Counted from the stretch's first letter, positions 51,131 through 63,259 are shown. The stretch: 64,000 bases of DNA from Symbiodinium natans (GCA_905221605.1 CAJNDS010002308.1:1-64000); one strand, 5' to 3'. Numbers and translations: made by a program. Notes: generated from the letters alone by a model not told the origin.

Positions 51131-51989
51131 AACTCCTACACCCCCAACCTTAAACCTTAAACCCTAGACCCTAAACCCAAACCCCAACCCCTAAACCCTA
51201 AACCCTAAACCCCAAACCCTAAACCCCAAACCCTAAACCCTAAGCCCTAAACCCTACACCCCACACCCTACACCTGAAGCCTTCCTCAACCTCAACGCGA
51301 GCGCCCTGTCAAGCCAGGGCCAGCTGCGCGGGTCCAGGACCTCGCGGTGCAGAACTTGCAGGCCGCTAAGAGCCCTAAACCCTAAACCCTGAACCCTGAA
51401 CCCTAAACCCTAAACCCTAGCCTCCCCCCCCCTTCAAGGCCCCGCTGAGCTTCGAAAGCCCTTTTTGGCTGAATTTGGTTTATGATTTTTTGTTTTAGGT
51501 TTAGGTTTAGGGTTTAGGGCTTGAGGGTGTAGGAGGTTAAAAAGAAGCTTGTTAGGGTTTTGGTGTTGTGTTGGGTTGCTTTCCCGGAGGCCCACGTGAA
51601 AATGGTCCAACTCTCCCCAAATATGGCTACTCAGCTGCTCTTTCTCGGGATGCCTGCCAGAGGGCACGGCTCAGGATGAGTCGGGCGTGCTCCGGATGAA
51701 AGAAGTGGGGGGGTGTCAAAGCATCGGCAAGCTAAACCCCAAACACTACACCCTAAACCCCCTAAACCCTACATCCTAAATCCTAAAACCTAAACCCTAA
51801 ACCCTATAGACCCTAAACCACCTAAACCATCAAGCCCACTCAGCAATTCACCTCAAAACATGCCGTGCGGCTGCTGGCGCTCGTGCCGCGGTTCACTGTG
51901 GAGAAGGGCAGCAGGAGATGCCTGAAGCTTCGGCTGAGCCGCTTCCGGGGGTCTGAGGGTTTAGGAGGTTTATGGTTTTGGGTTTCTCT

Positions 51990-52122
51990 TAGGGCAGCTA
52001 CAGGAACCCTCTTGCCCTTCCTAAAAGGATTCTGATGTAAGGGCCCGTAATTTGTATAGGGTATATAAGGGGTACGGGGTACCCTTCTAAGGGCCCATAC
52101 TAAGGGACCACGTAACTACCCT
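51990..52122. mobile_element. Family A element
   Basis: GGATTCTGATGTAAGGGCCC, GGGTATATAAGGGG and the right end AAGGGACCACGTAACTACCC are present; the left end is worn (AGGGCAGCTACAGGAACCCT). Confidence 0.7.
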
Positions 52123-52599
52123 ACTTGTAAGGGTTTCTGGGATGAAGTAGGTGGTATCTTTGATACCATCCGTTGCTGTTATGGGTCGAGACTTTAGGGT
52201 TTAGGGTTTAGGGTTTAGGGTTTAGGGTTTAGCTCTTCGAGGGAGCACTTTCCAAGATCGATCCAACCTAATGACAGCATCTTTTGCAGCTACAGTACTT
52301 CTAATTCGAAAGAGTCAGCACTTGCGTGATGCTCCTAATTGGCAGGCAAGTTAGCCTAAACCCTAAACCCGAAACCCTAAAACACCCCTAAGCCGATTAT
52401 TGGTTTTAAGGGATTCGGTTTAGGGCTTTAAAGGTTGTGAGAGTTTCATCTTCAGGGATCCTAAACGCTAAGCCGTAAATTACTAAACCCTGAAGCCTAA
52501 GCCCCTCAGCCCTACACCCTAAACCCTAAACCCTAAACCCCAAACCCTAAACCCTAAGCCTTAACCCCGAAGCCCTCAACCCTGAATATTACTGAATCC

Positions 52600-53200
52600 T
52601 AAATCCTGAGGGAGGGATTCTAGGGTTTAGGGGTTCGGCTGCAGGCTTGTTCGGGGGCTTAGTGTCTCGGCTTTCGGGTTTGAAGGGCTCAGGGTTAGGG
52701 TTTAGGGTTTAGGGTTTAGGATTTAGGGTTTGGGTTTAGAGTTTAGGGTTGAGGGTTACGGGCTTGTTTTTTTTAGGTTTTTGGGTTGAGTGTAGGGTAA
52801 AGGGTTTAGGGTTGAAGGCTTGGGGTGGTGGGCCTTTGCGTTTCGAGTTTGCATTTTGGCCCTTCAGCCCTTCAGCCCTTCAGCTCTAAACTCAGGGTTT
52901 AGGGTTTAAAAGTTTAGGGTTTACAGGTTTAGGGTTTTAGGGGTTTATGGATTAGGGTTCTAGGATTTTAGGGTTCTGGGATTTAAGGTTCTTAGGGTTC
53001 TAGCGTTTTAGGGTTCTAGGGTTTTCGGGTTTTAGGGTTCTAGGATTTGCTGCTGAGGGTTCAGGGCTGAGGACTTACAGGGTTAGGGTTCGGGGTTGAG
53101 AGGGTTTTGGGGTTAAGTACTTAGGATCGACCGGGTTTTCAATTTGGGGTTTAGGGTTTAGGGTTTTGGGTTTTGGGTTTAGGGTTTAGGGTTTAGGGTC
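52600..53200. other. Degenerate G-strand telomere-like region
   Basis: TTTAGGG-like units at low density with TTCTAGGG variants and short unique bits. No open frame worth reporting. Confidence 0.6.
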
Positions 53201-54029
53201 TGCAGGCGAAGGCCTCGCCAGCCGCTCTGGCAAGCGGAGCCGCAGCCCGGCAGACCCCGCGCAGCAGGCCGCAGCGCCCCACCCGAAGCCCTCAACCCTT
53301 GCTTTATTGCGGTTTAGGGTTTAGGGTTTAGGGCTTAAGGCTTAGGGCTTAGGGCTTAGGGCTTAGGGCTTAGGGCTTAGGGTTTAGGGCTTCGGGCTTA
53401 GGGTTTAGGGTTTAGGGTAGAAGCCCTTCCCCCTCAAGCCCTTAGTGCCCTAAGCCCCTTCAGCGCCGTCGTGAAAGCGTGGGTAAGTTCATGTCTAGGG
53501 TGCGAGGTTTAGGAGTTTGGGGCTTTAGGGCCAGGTTTTTGGCAGTTTAGGGCTTGGTGCTGTAGAGTCTGCATGCATTTTAGGGGTTAGGGTTTAGTGT
53601 TTGTAGCTCCCTTTTCTTAGGCGACGACAGCAGCCAAAGACCCGGAACCCACCACTCCACGGCCAGTCCTTCCTGAATAACTGCTGAACACGCTCGACAC
53701 CTATGCACTGCACCAAACCACAGTCCCTCAACCCTCAAACCTAAACGCAAAATGCATAAACCCTCAACCCTAAACCCTAAAAGCCTAAACGCCTAAAAGC
53801 TAAAAAGCCTAAACCCTGCACCCTAAACTCGAAAAAGCTTAAACCCCGAAACCCTAAAAGCTACAAAACTTACGCCCTAAGCCCGCAAACCTTAAAAGCC
53901 ACCCAATTTCCAAGCTTCCCATCCAACAAAACCGACCTGCCCCCTCCCACTTCCCTGCCCCCAGAACCTGGCCATCCAGACCCCCCTCATTCTTAGGGTT
54001 TAGGGTTTAGGGTTTAGGGTTTAGGGTTT

Positions 54030-54275
54030 ATTGGTCCCCAACCTCCTTGAAAGGGTTCTGATGTAACGGGCACCTTTGCTAGTAAGGGACCATGAAACTA
54101 CCCTTAGATTCATCCTCAGAAAGCCTTAATTTCTAAGGTCGGAACCATGGGGCCTTAGTATGGTCCACTACCTATCTTTATAGGGATCCGAAGTATGGGG
54201 CCCTCATTATGATCTAGTGTATATAAGGGTTATATAGCAAAGGTCCCAATTTAAGGGCCCATACTTGGAACCTTC
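54030..54275. mobile_element. Two tandem family A elements
   Basis: The first (54030-54113) has GGGTTCTGATGTAACGGGCA and ends AGGGACCATGAAACTACCCT. The second (54143-54275) has GGATCCGAAGTATGGGGCCC, GTGTATATAAGGG and AAGGGCCCATACTTGGAACC. Confidence 0.65.
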
Positions 54276-54804
54276 GATAATTACTTCACAAGCACTTGAA
54301 CCTTCTTTGTCTCGGTGTCCTTACAGATTCGCATGTCTATTCCCCAGCTGTTGGAGACCGCAAGCCGTCTATAAACAAGCCCTAAACCCTAAGCCCTAAA
54401 CCCTAAACCCTAAACCCTAAGTCCTAAACCCTAAACCCTAAACCCTAAACCCTAACCCTAAACCCTAAACCTGAAGGAGTTGCCTCGGCTTCGCGGCCCT
54501 CGCTTTGGCAGCGGCTGCGGCTTGGGCCAGGCGGGGCTTGGAAGCGTTGGGGGTTTTAGGGTTTAGGGTTTAGGGTTTGGGGTTTGGGGTTTGGGGTTTA
54601 GGGTTTGGGGTTTAGGGTTTGGGGTTTACGGTGTGGGGTTTGGGGTCTGGGGTTTAGGATTCAAGGCTTCCTGATTCCGGGTTGAAGCTTCTTTACACAA
54701 ACTCTTTACGGAACCTGTGCCCTTGAGTTGAAGGCGAAAGGGAATCAGTGTCGGAATTCGGGGCAGGTTGCGAAGTTCCACACACGACATGTAGAGGGCT
54801 TATA

Positions 54805-55260
54805 ATCCCTAAACCCTAAACCCTCAACCCTCAACCCTCAACCCTGAACCCTAAACCCCTAAACCCTAAACCCTAAACCCCTCAACCCCTCAACCCCTCA
54901 ACCCCTCAACCCCTAAACCCCTAAACCCCTAAACCCCTAAACCCCTAAACCCCCAAGCCCCTCCACCCGAGCCAGCCCCAGGACGGGCAGTGGACAAGGC
55001 TCTGCGGTGACCCTCTACTCCCAGCGGCCGAACCTGGTTCGACAGTGGGGGGCCCCCCCCGCGCACCCGGTGTCACGGGTTTGCCGGGCTTCGTAGGGTT
55101 TCAGCTCTTAGGGTTTAGGGGTTTAGGGGTTTAGGGTTTAGGGTTTAGGGGTTTAGGGGTTTAGGGGTTTAGGGTTTAGGGTTTAGGGGTTTAGGGGTTT
55201 AGGGTTTAGGGTTTAGGGTTTTGGGTTTTGGGTTTTGGGTTTTGGGTTTTGGGTTTGGGA
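54805..55260. repeat. CCCCTAAA arrays, island, TTTAGGGG arrays
   Basis: CCCTCAA and CCCCTAAA on the left, a GC-rich island (54960-55110), then TTTAGGGG and TTTTGGG blocks on the right. The octamer variant appears on both sides in opposite orientation. Confidence 0.9.
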
Positions 55261-56399
55261 GCACGTAAGTGGAAGAGTTGCAGACCGAACTCCTTGGAGC
55301 TGTATGTGGGACCTCATCTACTGAATCTACTGGTACTACTGCGACTCAGATCTTATCAATAATGGAGGTTGAAAACCCTAAATCCTAAATCCCAAACCCC
55401 AAACCCCTAAACCCTAAACCCTGGACCCTAAACCCAAAACCCTAAACCCGACGGTCTGCCGCCACTGTTGCCTCGGCCTGCTTGGCTCTTCAGCGTGCAG
55501 CGAAGGTTTGAGGCCGTGGAAGGTAGGGTCCTGGCTTTGGGGTTTAGGGTTTGGGGTGTAGGGTTTAGTTTTCGGGGTTTAGGGTTTAGGGTTTGGGGGT
55601 TTAGGGTTTTTTTTGGGCTTTTTGGGGTTGAGGGTTGAGGGTTTGAAGGCTTATTAGGGCTTCGAGTGCAGGGAAGGGTTTCAGGGTGTTAAAGCTGGAG
55701 GCCTAGCGTTTTTGGGGATCTTATACAGCTGATAGGACTTGTTTGGACCGTTTTTTGGGGGGTAGGGGGGGCAGTTACAAACCCTGCCGACACTGCGGCA
55801 TGAAGCCATAAAAGGCTTTCGAAGCCCCCCATCTCAAACAACCCTAAGCCCTGAAGTCCTAAACCCTCAAACCCCAAACCCTAAACCCTAAACCCTAAAC
55901 CCTAAACCCCAAACCCCAAACCCCAAACCCTAAACCCTAAACGTTGCTCCGAAAGCCCCCCTAGAAAGCCCTAAACCCTAAACCCTAAACCCTTAAAGTT
56001 TGCTCCCCCTAGAAAGCCCTCAGCCCTGCACCTCCTGGCCTTGCGATGGCTATGGACGCCGATTCGCAGGCCCACCGCGCCTGGGGCCAGCAATCCTTAC
56101 GAGCTCCACTGGGTTCAGGGAGGTTTAGGGTTTAGGGTTTAGGGTTTAGGGTTTAGGGTTTAGGGTTTAGGGTTTAGGGTTTAGGGTTTAGGGTTTAGGC
56201 TTTAGGGCTTAGGGCTTAGGGCTTAGGGCTTAGGGTTTTAAACCCCCTAAACCCTACACCCCAAGAAAGTCATCGGAGAAGGGGTTGGATCAGGGTTGGG
56301 TTTAGGCCATCCAGGTTTTGCTTTGCTTTGGCTTTGTGTCTCCGCCGAGGTATCCAGCTGCTCGTGGATGAAAAGGCGCTGCTCCAGCATGAGAAGGCC

Positions 56400-56610
56400 T
56401 ACCCCAAACCCCAAACCCCAAACCCCAAACCCCAAACCCCAAACCCCAGACCCCAGACCCCAAACCCCAAACCCCAAACCCCAGACCCCAAACCCCAGAC
56501 CCCAGACCCCAGACCCCAGACCCCAGACCCCAGACCCCAGACCCCAAACCCCAAACCCCAAACCCCAAATCCCAAACCCCAAACCCCAAATCCCAAACCC
56601 CAAAACCTAA
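56400..56610. repeat. CCCCAAA / CCCCAGA array
   Basis: About thirty units, with a sub-block carrying the additional change CCCCAGA, a nested second variant. Confidence 0.95.
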
Positions 56611-56950
56611 ACACTAAACCCTAAACACCAACACTAAACCCTGAACCACAGGGGATGCAGTGTTCACGGGCGTAAGGGATGAGTGGCTCAGGGACATTCA
56701 GGGTTCAGAGCAGTACCCCTTGGCCCCCCCAAGCCCCCCCCTAAATTCTCCTGGGGGGCCTTACGGAACAGTAGGGAGTACCTTGGGATGCATACCCTAA
56801 GCCCTAAACCCTAAACCCTAAACCCTAAACCCTAAACCCTAAACCCTAAACCCTAAACCCCTGAAGAACCCATACAGTTTGTAAGCCGGGCTCATCCTCA
56901 AGAATTTCTGTTTGAGTCTTCATAGGTTTAGGGTTCGGGCTTAGCCTAAA

Positions 56951-57180
56951 GGGTAGTTGCATGGTCCCCCTACTATGGTCCTTACCTTCCGTAGAGGGTT
57001 CTGAACCCGAAATCCTAAACCCTAAACCCTAAACCCTAAACCCTAAACCCTAAACCCTAAACCCTAAACCCTAAACCCTAAACCCTAAACCCTAAACCCT
57101 AAACCCTAAACTGAAATATGGGCCCTTTGGGCTGTAGAGGGTGGGGAGGGGGCATGCGTAAGGGCCCATGTGGAGGGCCC
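56951..57180. mobile_element. Family A element interrupted by CCCTAAA array
   Basis: GGGTAGTTGCATGGTCCCCC at the left, then AGAGGGTTCTGAA, a telomere-like array (57006-57110), and then CTGAAATATGGGCCC. CTGAA stands on both sides (57001-57005 and 57111-57115). Removing the array and one CTGAA restores the motif seen in the other copies. Confidence 0.85.
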
Positions 57181-57440
57181 TAAGCCCTGAACCCTAAAAC
57201 CTGGAACCTCCCTAAACTCAGGGCCTAGGCCGCCCCCCTACAGAAGGGGGGCGGCGCTTAAGCTCTTCGACGTCTATGGCGAAAGTCGACCCGCCCGCTG
57301 ACCCGCCATGGCCCGGCCAGGCCTCCTTGGCCCCATGACCCCTCCTGACCTTCCCCGCTCCCTCCTCCTGACTCTGCAAGCCTCTCCTTTCCTATGCGGC
57401 TGAGGACCTAGCCTCAAACCTTTCCCTTGGCTGAAAGTGG

Positions 57441-57653
57441 CCATCGGTGACGGAAAGGTTTTTTGTGGAAAGTAAGCGATTGTCATGAGTTTAGGCCTAA
57501 ACCCTAAAAGGAATAGGTTTGGGTGTTTTTGCCGCCTCGGACGGCGTGGGGTGGGAGACAAGTATTAGATGGCCCTCCACAATCGGGCCAGAACTGCTCT
57601 TCGCACCTGACGAGGCATTCGAGCCGCTGCTGCATCCAAACCTTCACAGCATC
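57441..57653 (-). repeat. Dispersed repeat N, copy 2 (inverted)
   Basis: Reverse-orientation match to 34572-34790, sharing GGCCAGAACTGCTCTTCGCA and GGACGGCGTGGGGTGGGAGA in complementary form. Homology stops sharply at about 57441. Confidence 0.8.
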
Positions 57654-57933
57654 TACGCCCTATCACAGCAAACCCAAAACCCCCAACCCCAAAACCCAAA
57701 CCCTAAACCCTATACCCTATACCCTAAACCCTGGACCGTCCCCAATTAAGCGCCACATGAAGGGACCATGTCGCTTCCCCCCCTAAGAGTTGCGGGGTTC
57801 CGGGGGCAAATCCCGCCACCAACTTGGGCTTCGGGGTCTAGGGCTTCGGGCCTAGTTTTCGCGGTTTAGGGTTTAGGGTTTAAGGTGTAGGGTTAGGGTT
57901 TAGGGGGTTTCGTTTTTTTCCTTTTTTTTCGGT

Positions 57934-57952
57934 GGGGGGGGGGGGGGGGGGG
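57934..57952. repeat. Poly-G tract
   Basis: Nineteen consecutive G preceded by T-runs. Confidence 0.95.
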
Positions 57953-58376
57953 TGGTTGGGGTCTGTATCCATCTAGGGTCTTGGGTTTAGGCTTTGCCGG
58001 CAGGCGCAGTTGGAGATGCTTGGATGCAACGAAACCTCTCAAACAAACCGAAAGCCTAAAGCCCTAGGGTTTAAGGTTTAGGGATTCAGGGTTTAGGGTT
58101 TAGGGCTTGGAGTTTTAGGGTTTAGGGTTTAGGGCTTGAGCCCTGAATCCCGAAAGCCCAGAAGCCCTCACCGAGAGCCCCAAATCAAGTCCTCAACCCG
58201 CACTCCCTGACTCCCTTTCGAGAGCGCCGCCACGCATAGATTTCCAAACCGTATACCCGAAACTCCCTAAACCCTAAACCGCCCTAAACCCTAAACCCTA
58301 AACCCTAAACCCTAAACCCTAAACCCTAAACCCTAAACCCTAAACCCTAAACCCTAAACCCCCGTAGTGTAGGGGG

Positions 58377-58410
58377 GGGGGGTGTGTAGTAGGGAAACCC
58401 ATGAATACTC
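58377..58410. mobile_element. Family E right-end fragment
   Basis: GTGTAGTAGGGAAACCCATG matches the right terminus of family E. A CCCTAAA array abuts its left side where the body of the element is missing. Confidence 0.45.
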
Positions 58411-58469
58411 CGACCCAAGGAAGGCGATTCGCCAGCTCCAGGCCGTGGTGGCCGACCTCAAGGCACGAA

Positions 58470-58765
58470 GCCCTAAACCCTTAACCCTTAACCCTTAACC
58501 CTTAACCCTAAACCCTAAACCCTAAACCCTAAACCCTAAACCCTAAACCCTAAACCCTAAACCCTAAACCCTAAACCCTAAACCCTAAACCCTAAACCCT
58601 AAACCCTAAACCCTAAACCCTAAACCCTAAACCCTTAAACCTAAACCCTAAACCCTAAACCCTAAACCCTAAACCCTAAACCCTAAACCCTAAACCCTAA
58701 ACCCTAAACCCTAAACCCTAAACCCTAAACCCTAAACCCTAAACCCTAAACCCTAAACCCTAAAC
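58470..58765. repeat. (CCCTAAA)n array, about 42 units
   Basis: The longest near-perfect canonical array in the window, starting with four CCCTTAA units and broken once near 58634. Confidence 0.98.
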
Positions 58766-59019
58766 ACAAGCCAAGACCTGGCTAAGGCCTGAAACTCGTG
58801 GGGCTTATTCTTGGGCGAAAGGGCTTACCCAAACCCGCAAATGCTTGGGCTGCAGGGCTTGCGGTGAAGAGAGTGTTTGTCCGCAGCTGATTGCGAGTGT
58901 GCGCAAGCCGGTACTCTCTAAGACCTACACCCTAAACCCTAAACCCTAAGCCCTAAAACCTAAACCCTAAACCCTAAACCCTAAACCCTAAACCCTAAAC
59001 CCTAAACCCCTAAAGCCTA

Positions 59020-59124
59020 AGCTTTCAACACCGAGCCCGGGCTGAGGAAAGCCCTGTGATCCAGGCTACGAGCTCCGAGAAGCTCCGAGACCTCTTCAAT
59101 CCAAACGTCCTGCAGCCTTCCCAG
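59020..59124 (+). CDS. Coding region, partial (candidate exon with donor)
   Basis: 35 open codons lead to TTCCCAGGTGAAC (GT 59125-59126). Over 33 codons G/C by position is about 67%, 42% and 76%, a coding gradient. The peptide includes VIQATSSEKLRDLFNPNVLQ. It lies between a CCCTAAA array and a TTTAGGG array. Family unknown. Confidence 0.45.
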
Positions 59125-59206
59125 GTGAACGGCATCGGGTTTAGGGTTTAGAGTTTAGGGTTTAGGGTTTAGGGTTTAGGGTTATCGTCTCCCAAATCTG
59201 GCTTTC

Positions 59207-59302
59207 GGCCGAGACGTGTAGTCGTCTCCCCGGAGTGGGAAGTCATCGGCTTCATCAGCTCGAAGCCAAGCTGCCCTTAGGCCGAGGCGTGTAGTCGTCT
59301 CC
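59207..59302 (+). repeat. 23 bp direct repeat
   Basis: GGCCGAGACGTGTAGTCGTC plus three bases at 59207-59229 recurs at 59280-59302 with one change, 73 bp apart. Confidence 0.85.
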
Positions 59303-60137
59303 GCTGAGCGCCTCGCCGGGGTTCTGATAACTCTAAACCCTACACACCCTACACACCCTACACACCCTACACCCTACACCCTAAATCCTAAACCCTAAAC
59401 CCTAAATCCTAAACCCTAAACCCTAAACCCTAAACCCTAAACCCTAAACCCTAAACCAAGCCCTAAAACCCGAAGCCCCAAAGCCGTGGCGCGTCAGGAG
59501 AAAGATTCGGAAAGAGAGTCGCGCCCTCGAGTTTGGGGGGCTTTGCGGCCTTGGGTGTCTTGAGGTGTGTTTAGGTGACTTTAGGCTGGGCCTGGGGCTT
59601 ATGGGGTTTAGGGTTTGTTTGAGGGGTTAGGGTGTTGGCTTACAGAGCTGAGAGGTTAAAGGCCCTAAAGCACCCTACCCCCCCGCCCCCCCCCACCGAG
59701 GCTCTTGCGGGGTTTAACGAGTTAGGGTTTGGGGTTTAGGGTTCAGGATTTAGGGTTTCGGGTTTAGGGTTTAGGGTTTAGGGTTTGGGGTTTAGGGTTC
59801 AGGGTTTTGGGAGTAGGACGCCATGTGTAGTGGGGGGCTAATCGCACAGGCGGTGCCGATCCTGGAAGGGCGACACTCCGTTCCGACAGACTTCGCCGAG
59901 GGTTTAAGGGGCTCGGGCTAGGGTTCAAAAACCCTAAACCCCTAAACCCCTAAACCCATAAACCCCTAAACCCCTAAACCCCTAAACCCTAAACCCTAAA
60001 CCCTAAACCCGAAGTGATTTAAAGACAGCATGTTGGCTCAGTGCCACGGCGCCTTTCGAGGCAGGGGGTCGCGACAGGGCTCCTTTTCATCGATTCAAGT
60101 CCTCCTCCACTCCATCCGCTTCTACATCCGCAGCCAT

Positions 60138-60275
60138 GGGTTTAGGGTTTAGGGTTTAGGGTTTAGGGTTTAGGGTTTAGGGTTTAGGGTTTAGGGTTTA
60201 GGGTCTAGGGCTTAGGGTTTAGGGTTTAGGGTTTAGGGTCTAGGGTTTAGGGTTTAGGGTTTAGGGTTTAGGGTC
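60138..60275. repeat. (TTTAGGG)n array
   Basis: About twenty units including two TCTAGGG. Confidence 0.95.
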
Positions 60276-60429
60276 GCACCCGACGCCGGCGCAAGAGGCC
60301 GCAAACCGCCGAGAGCTCACACACTCCTCACCCCCTTCCCCCCCCCCCCTTCCCCCCCTCACTCCCCCACATCCTCCATGGAAGCGCACCCGAGGGTGTA
60401 CCCCCTAAACCCTAAACCCTAAACCCTCT

Positions 60430-61305
60430 CTTACTATGTATATTTAAACCCTAATGACCTTCGTCGGCATATTGTTTTTTTTCTGGGCCCTAAACCCTGA
60501 CCCTCTTCGTCGGCATATTGTTTTTTTCCACCCGGGGGCCCCCCCAAAACACCCCAAATGAGGGGGACCCCAGGATCGGCCCCGGCCCCAGTTCAAAATG
60601 CGATTTTTTAGTATTGAAATCGACGGTTCTGGGTGGCCTCCTGTTTTCTGGATTTTTGACCAAAACCGGGGGGGGCCCTAAACCCTGACCCCCTTCGTCG
60701 GCAAATGTTTTTTTCCACCCGGGGGGGGCCCTAAACCCTGACCCCCTTCGTCGGCAAATGGTTTTTTTCCACCCGGGGGGGGCCCTAAACCCTGACCCCC
60801 TTCGTCGGCAAATGGTTGGTTTTTTTCCACCCGGGGGTGGCCCTAAACCCTGACCCCCTTCGTCGGCAAATGGTTTTTTTCCACCCGGGGGGCCCTAAAC
60901 CCTGACCCCCTTCGTCGGCAAATGGTTTTTTCCACCCGGGGGGGGCCCTAAACCCTGACCCCCTTCGTCGGCAAATGGTTTTTTTCCACCCGGGGGGGTC
61001 CTAAACCCTGACCCCCTTCGTCGGCAAATGTTTTTTTTCCACCCGGGGGGGGCCCTAAACCCTGACCCCCTTCGTCGGCAAATGGTTTTTTTCCACCCGG
61101 GGGGGGCCCTAAACCCTGACCCCCTTCGTCGGCAAATGGTTTTTTTCCACCCGGGGGGGGGGCCCTAAACCCTGACCCCCTTCGTCGGCAAATGGTTTTT
61201 TCCCACCCAGGGGGGGCCCTAAACCCTGACCCCCTTCGTCGGCAAATGGTTTTTTTCCACCCAGGGGGGGGCCCTAAACCCTGACCCCCTTCGTCGGCAA
61301 ATGGT
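60430..61305 (+). repeat. ~55 bp satellite containing one CCCTAAA
   Basis: About twelve tandem copies (plus two diverged ones at 60.43-60.53 kb) of a unit holding CCCTAAACCCTGACCCCCTT, CGTCGGCAAATGG, a T-run and CCACCCGGGGGG. Copies differ mainly in homopolymer length. Confidence 0.95.
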
Positions 61306-61858
61306 TTTTTCTATTTGGGGCATAGGGTTTAGGGCTCGTAGGGTTTGGGGCATAGGGTTTAGGGCTAAATTTTGCTCCCAAAACACCCCAAATGAGGGGG
61401 ACCCCAGGATCGGCCCCGGCCCCAGTTCAAAATGCGATTTTTTGATGGTTCTGGGTGGCCTCTCGTTTTCTGGATTTTTGATCGAGCTTCACCGGCTTCA
61501 GGATTTCAAGTTTTTTCACGTTCTGTCAAGGTTTTTCAAAGTTTTCAGTGTTTATTAAGGTTTTCCAATGTTTTTCAGGGTGTTTCAGGGTTTTTTAACC
61601 CTCAATTCTGATGACGGGCCGACCTTTTCACAGCCTAGTGGGTCGTATTTTCCAATTTTAAAGGCAAAATAGTCTTCGGAGACCCCCCCTTGCCTCAAAC
61701 TCCGACCCCCCCTTGAGAGGGAAAGTTTGCCTCCCAAAACACCCCAAATGAGGGGGACCCCAGGATCGGCAAGGCTCCCAATTAAAAATGCGAATTTTTA
61801 GTACTGAAATCGACGGTTCTGGGTTTTCTGGATTTTTGACCAAAACCGAGCCTTCACC
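60543..61858 (+). repeat. Repeat P, three dispersed copies
   Basis: AAAACACCCCAAATGAGGGG begins a ~125 bp unit at 60543-60673, 61377-61485 and 61734-61858, each also holding GACCCCAGGATCGGC and TTTTCTGGATTTTTGA. Copies 1 and 2 flank the satellite; copies 2 and 3 carry different internal deletions. Confidence 0.9.
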
Positions 61859-62115
61859 GATCGGGGCTTCTAAACCGTAGGGTTTAGGGCCCTAAGAGCA
61901 TAAAGGGCTTATTGCGGGCCTTAGATTAGATTTCGGGTTTTGGGTCCGTTAAAAACTAAAATATTTTGGACCAATTGGACTTTGAGCTTTTAAGCCTACC
62001 GGGAAAGTATTGAGTGAACTTTATATTTTCTCAATGTTATGGGTTTCTTGGGTGGGTGGGATTTTTTTCCAACGCTTGACAAGCTGCTTGACTAGTGAAT
62101 GCTCGGACTTGAGAT
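61859..62115. other. Unique A/T-richer region, no gene seen
   Basis: About 250 bp with a short head-to-head telomeric motif (TTTAGGGCCCTAA near 61880) and no meaningful open frame. Confidence 0.6.
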
Positions 62116-62119
62116 GCTG

Positions 62120-62215
62120 AACCCTAAACCCTAAACCCTAAACCCTAAACCCTAAACCCTAAACCCTAAACCCTAAACCCTAAACCCTAAACCCTAAACC
62201 CTAAACCCTAAACCC
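62120..62215. repeat. (CCCTAAA)n array
   Basis: About thirteen clean units. Confidence 0.95.
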
Positions 62216-62522
62216 CCCAACCACCCGAAGGTTTTCCCAGAACCATCCAACACGTTTAGGGTCAGCGGACTAGCAGGCCCTATAAACCCCAAACCCGAAG
62301 CCCTAAGCCCCAAACCCTAAACCCCAAATCCTAAACCCTAAGCCCTAAACCCTAGACACATAAACCCTAAGCACTAAACCCCAACATCCCAAGCCCTTGA
62401 GCTGGCTCATGAAAACGAGTGCTACGGTAGGCGGCGCCACCAACGGGAGCGGGAGGTTCAGAACAAGGATGTCCTCATGGGAGGGCTTGCCCGGTTTGGG
62501 GTTGAGGGGATAACAACAACAA

Positions 62523-62560
62523 CATACATATATATATATATACATATATATATATACACA
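62523..62560. repeat. (TA)n microsatellite
   Basis: TATATA/CATATA repeats; another lies at 63006-63050 inside the family H copy. Confidence 0.9.
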
Positions 62561-62699
62561 TGTTTATATGGTCACGACGTGAACTACCCAGCCTTCTCTT
62601 TCTTGTGGTGCGTAGTTGAAAAGATGCAAATTAGAAAGTTGCCCTTTGATGGCTAACTACATAGTTGCTGAAGGTCATCTAATCGTATAGAGTTGGTAA

Positions 62700-62850
62700 A
62701 CCCTAAACCCTAAACCCTAAACCCTAAACCCTAACCCCTAACCCCTAAACCCCTAAACCCCTAAACCCCTAAACCCCTAAACCCCTAAACCCCTAAACCC
62801 CTAAACCCCTAAACCCCCTAAACCCCTAAACCCCTAAACCCTAAACCTGT
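62700..62850. repeat. CCCTAAA to CCCCTAAA array
   Basis: Canonical units change to a homogeneous octamer block. Confidence 0.95.
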
Positions 62851-62950
62851 CTCGGGTCTCCCCGGTCCACCAGTTACATCATGCTGCTTTGCCAGTGGAT
62901 ATACAGAACTGGCCTGTCCAACCTCTGATTTAACCTCAGGACACAGCAAT

Positions 62951-63143
62951 CTACAATTTGCTTCCCCCCCCCCAAAAAAAAACAAATACAAATAAAATAA
63001 CACACAATATATATATATATATATACATATAAATATATGTATATATAGAGAGATAGATAGAACTGTATGCAGAATATTTTCTTCTTACGCCATTATGGGG
63101 ATTATTATCTTGAACTTTTTGAGGTTCTTAAGCAAGTAGTAGA
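62951..63143. mobile_element. Family H element
   Basis: CTACAATTTGCTT and GGTTCTTAAGCAAGTAGTAG are inverted ends. A C-run/A-run follows the left end, and a TA microsatellite has expanded inside. Confidence 0.7.
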
Positions 63144-63259
63144 AACTCAATCAAACAGTGATTATCGCAGTTCTCCCAAAACCCAAAACCCCAAGCCCCT
63201 GCCTAAGACCCTAAACACTAAACCCTAAACCCTAAACCCTGCTTGGCTGTTCATAACAA

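Noticed and set aside
60430-61305. CRISPR-like array in the 55 bp repeat
   Set aside because: The whole unit is repeated; there are no unique spacers.
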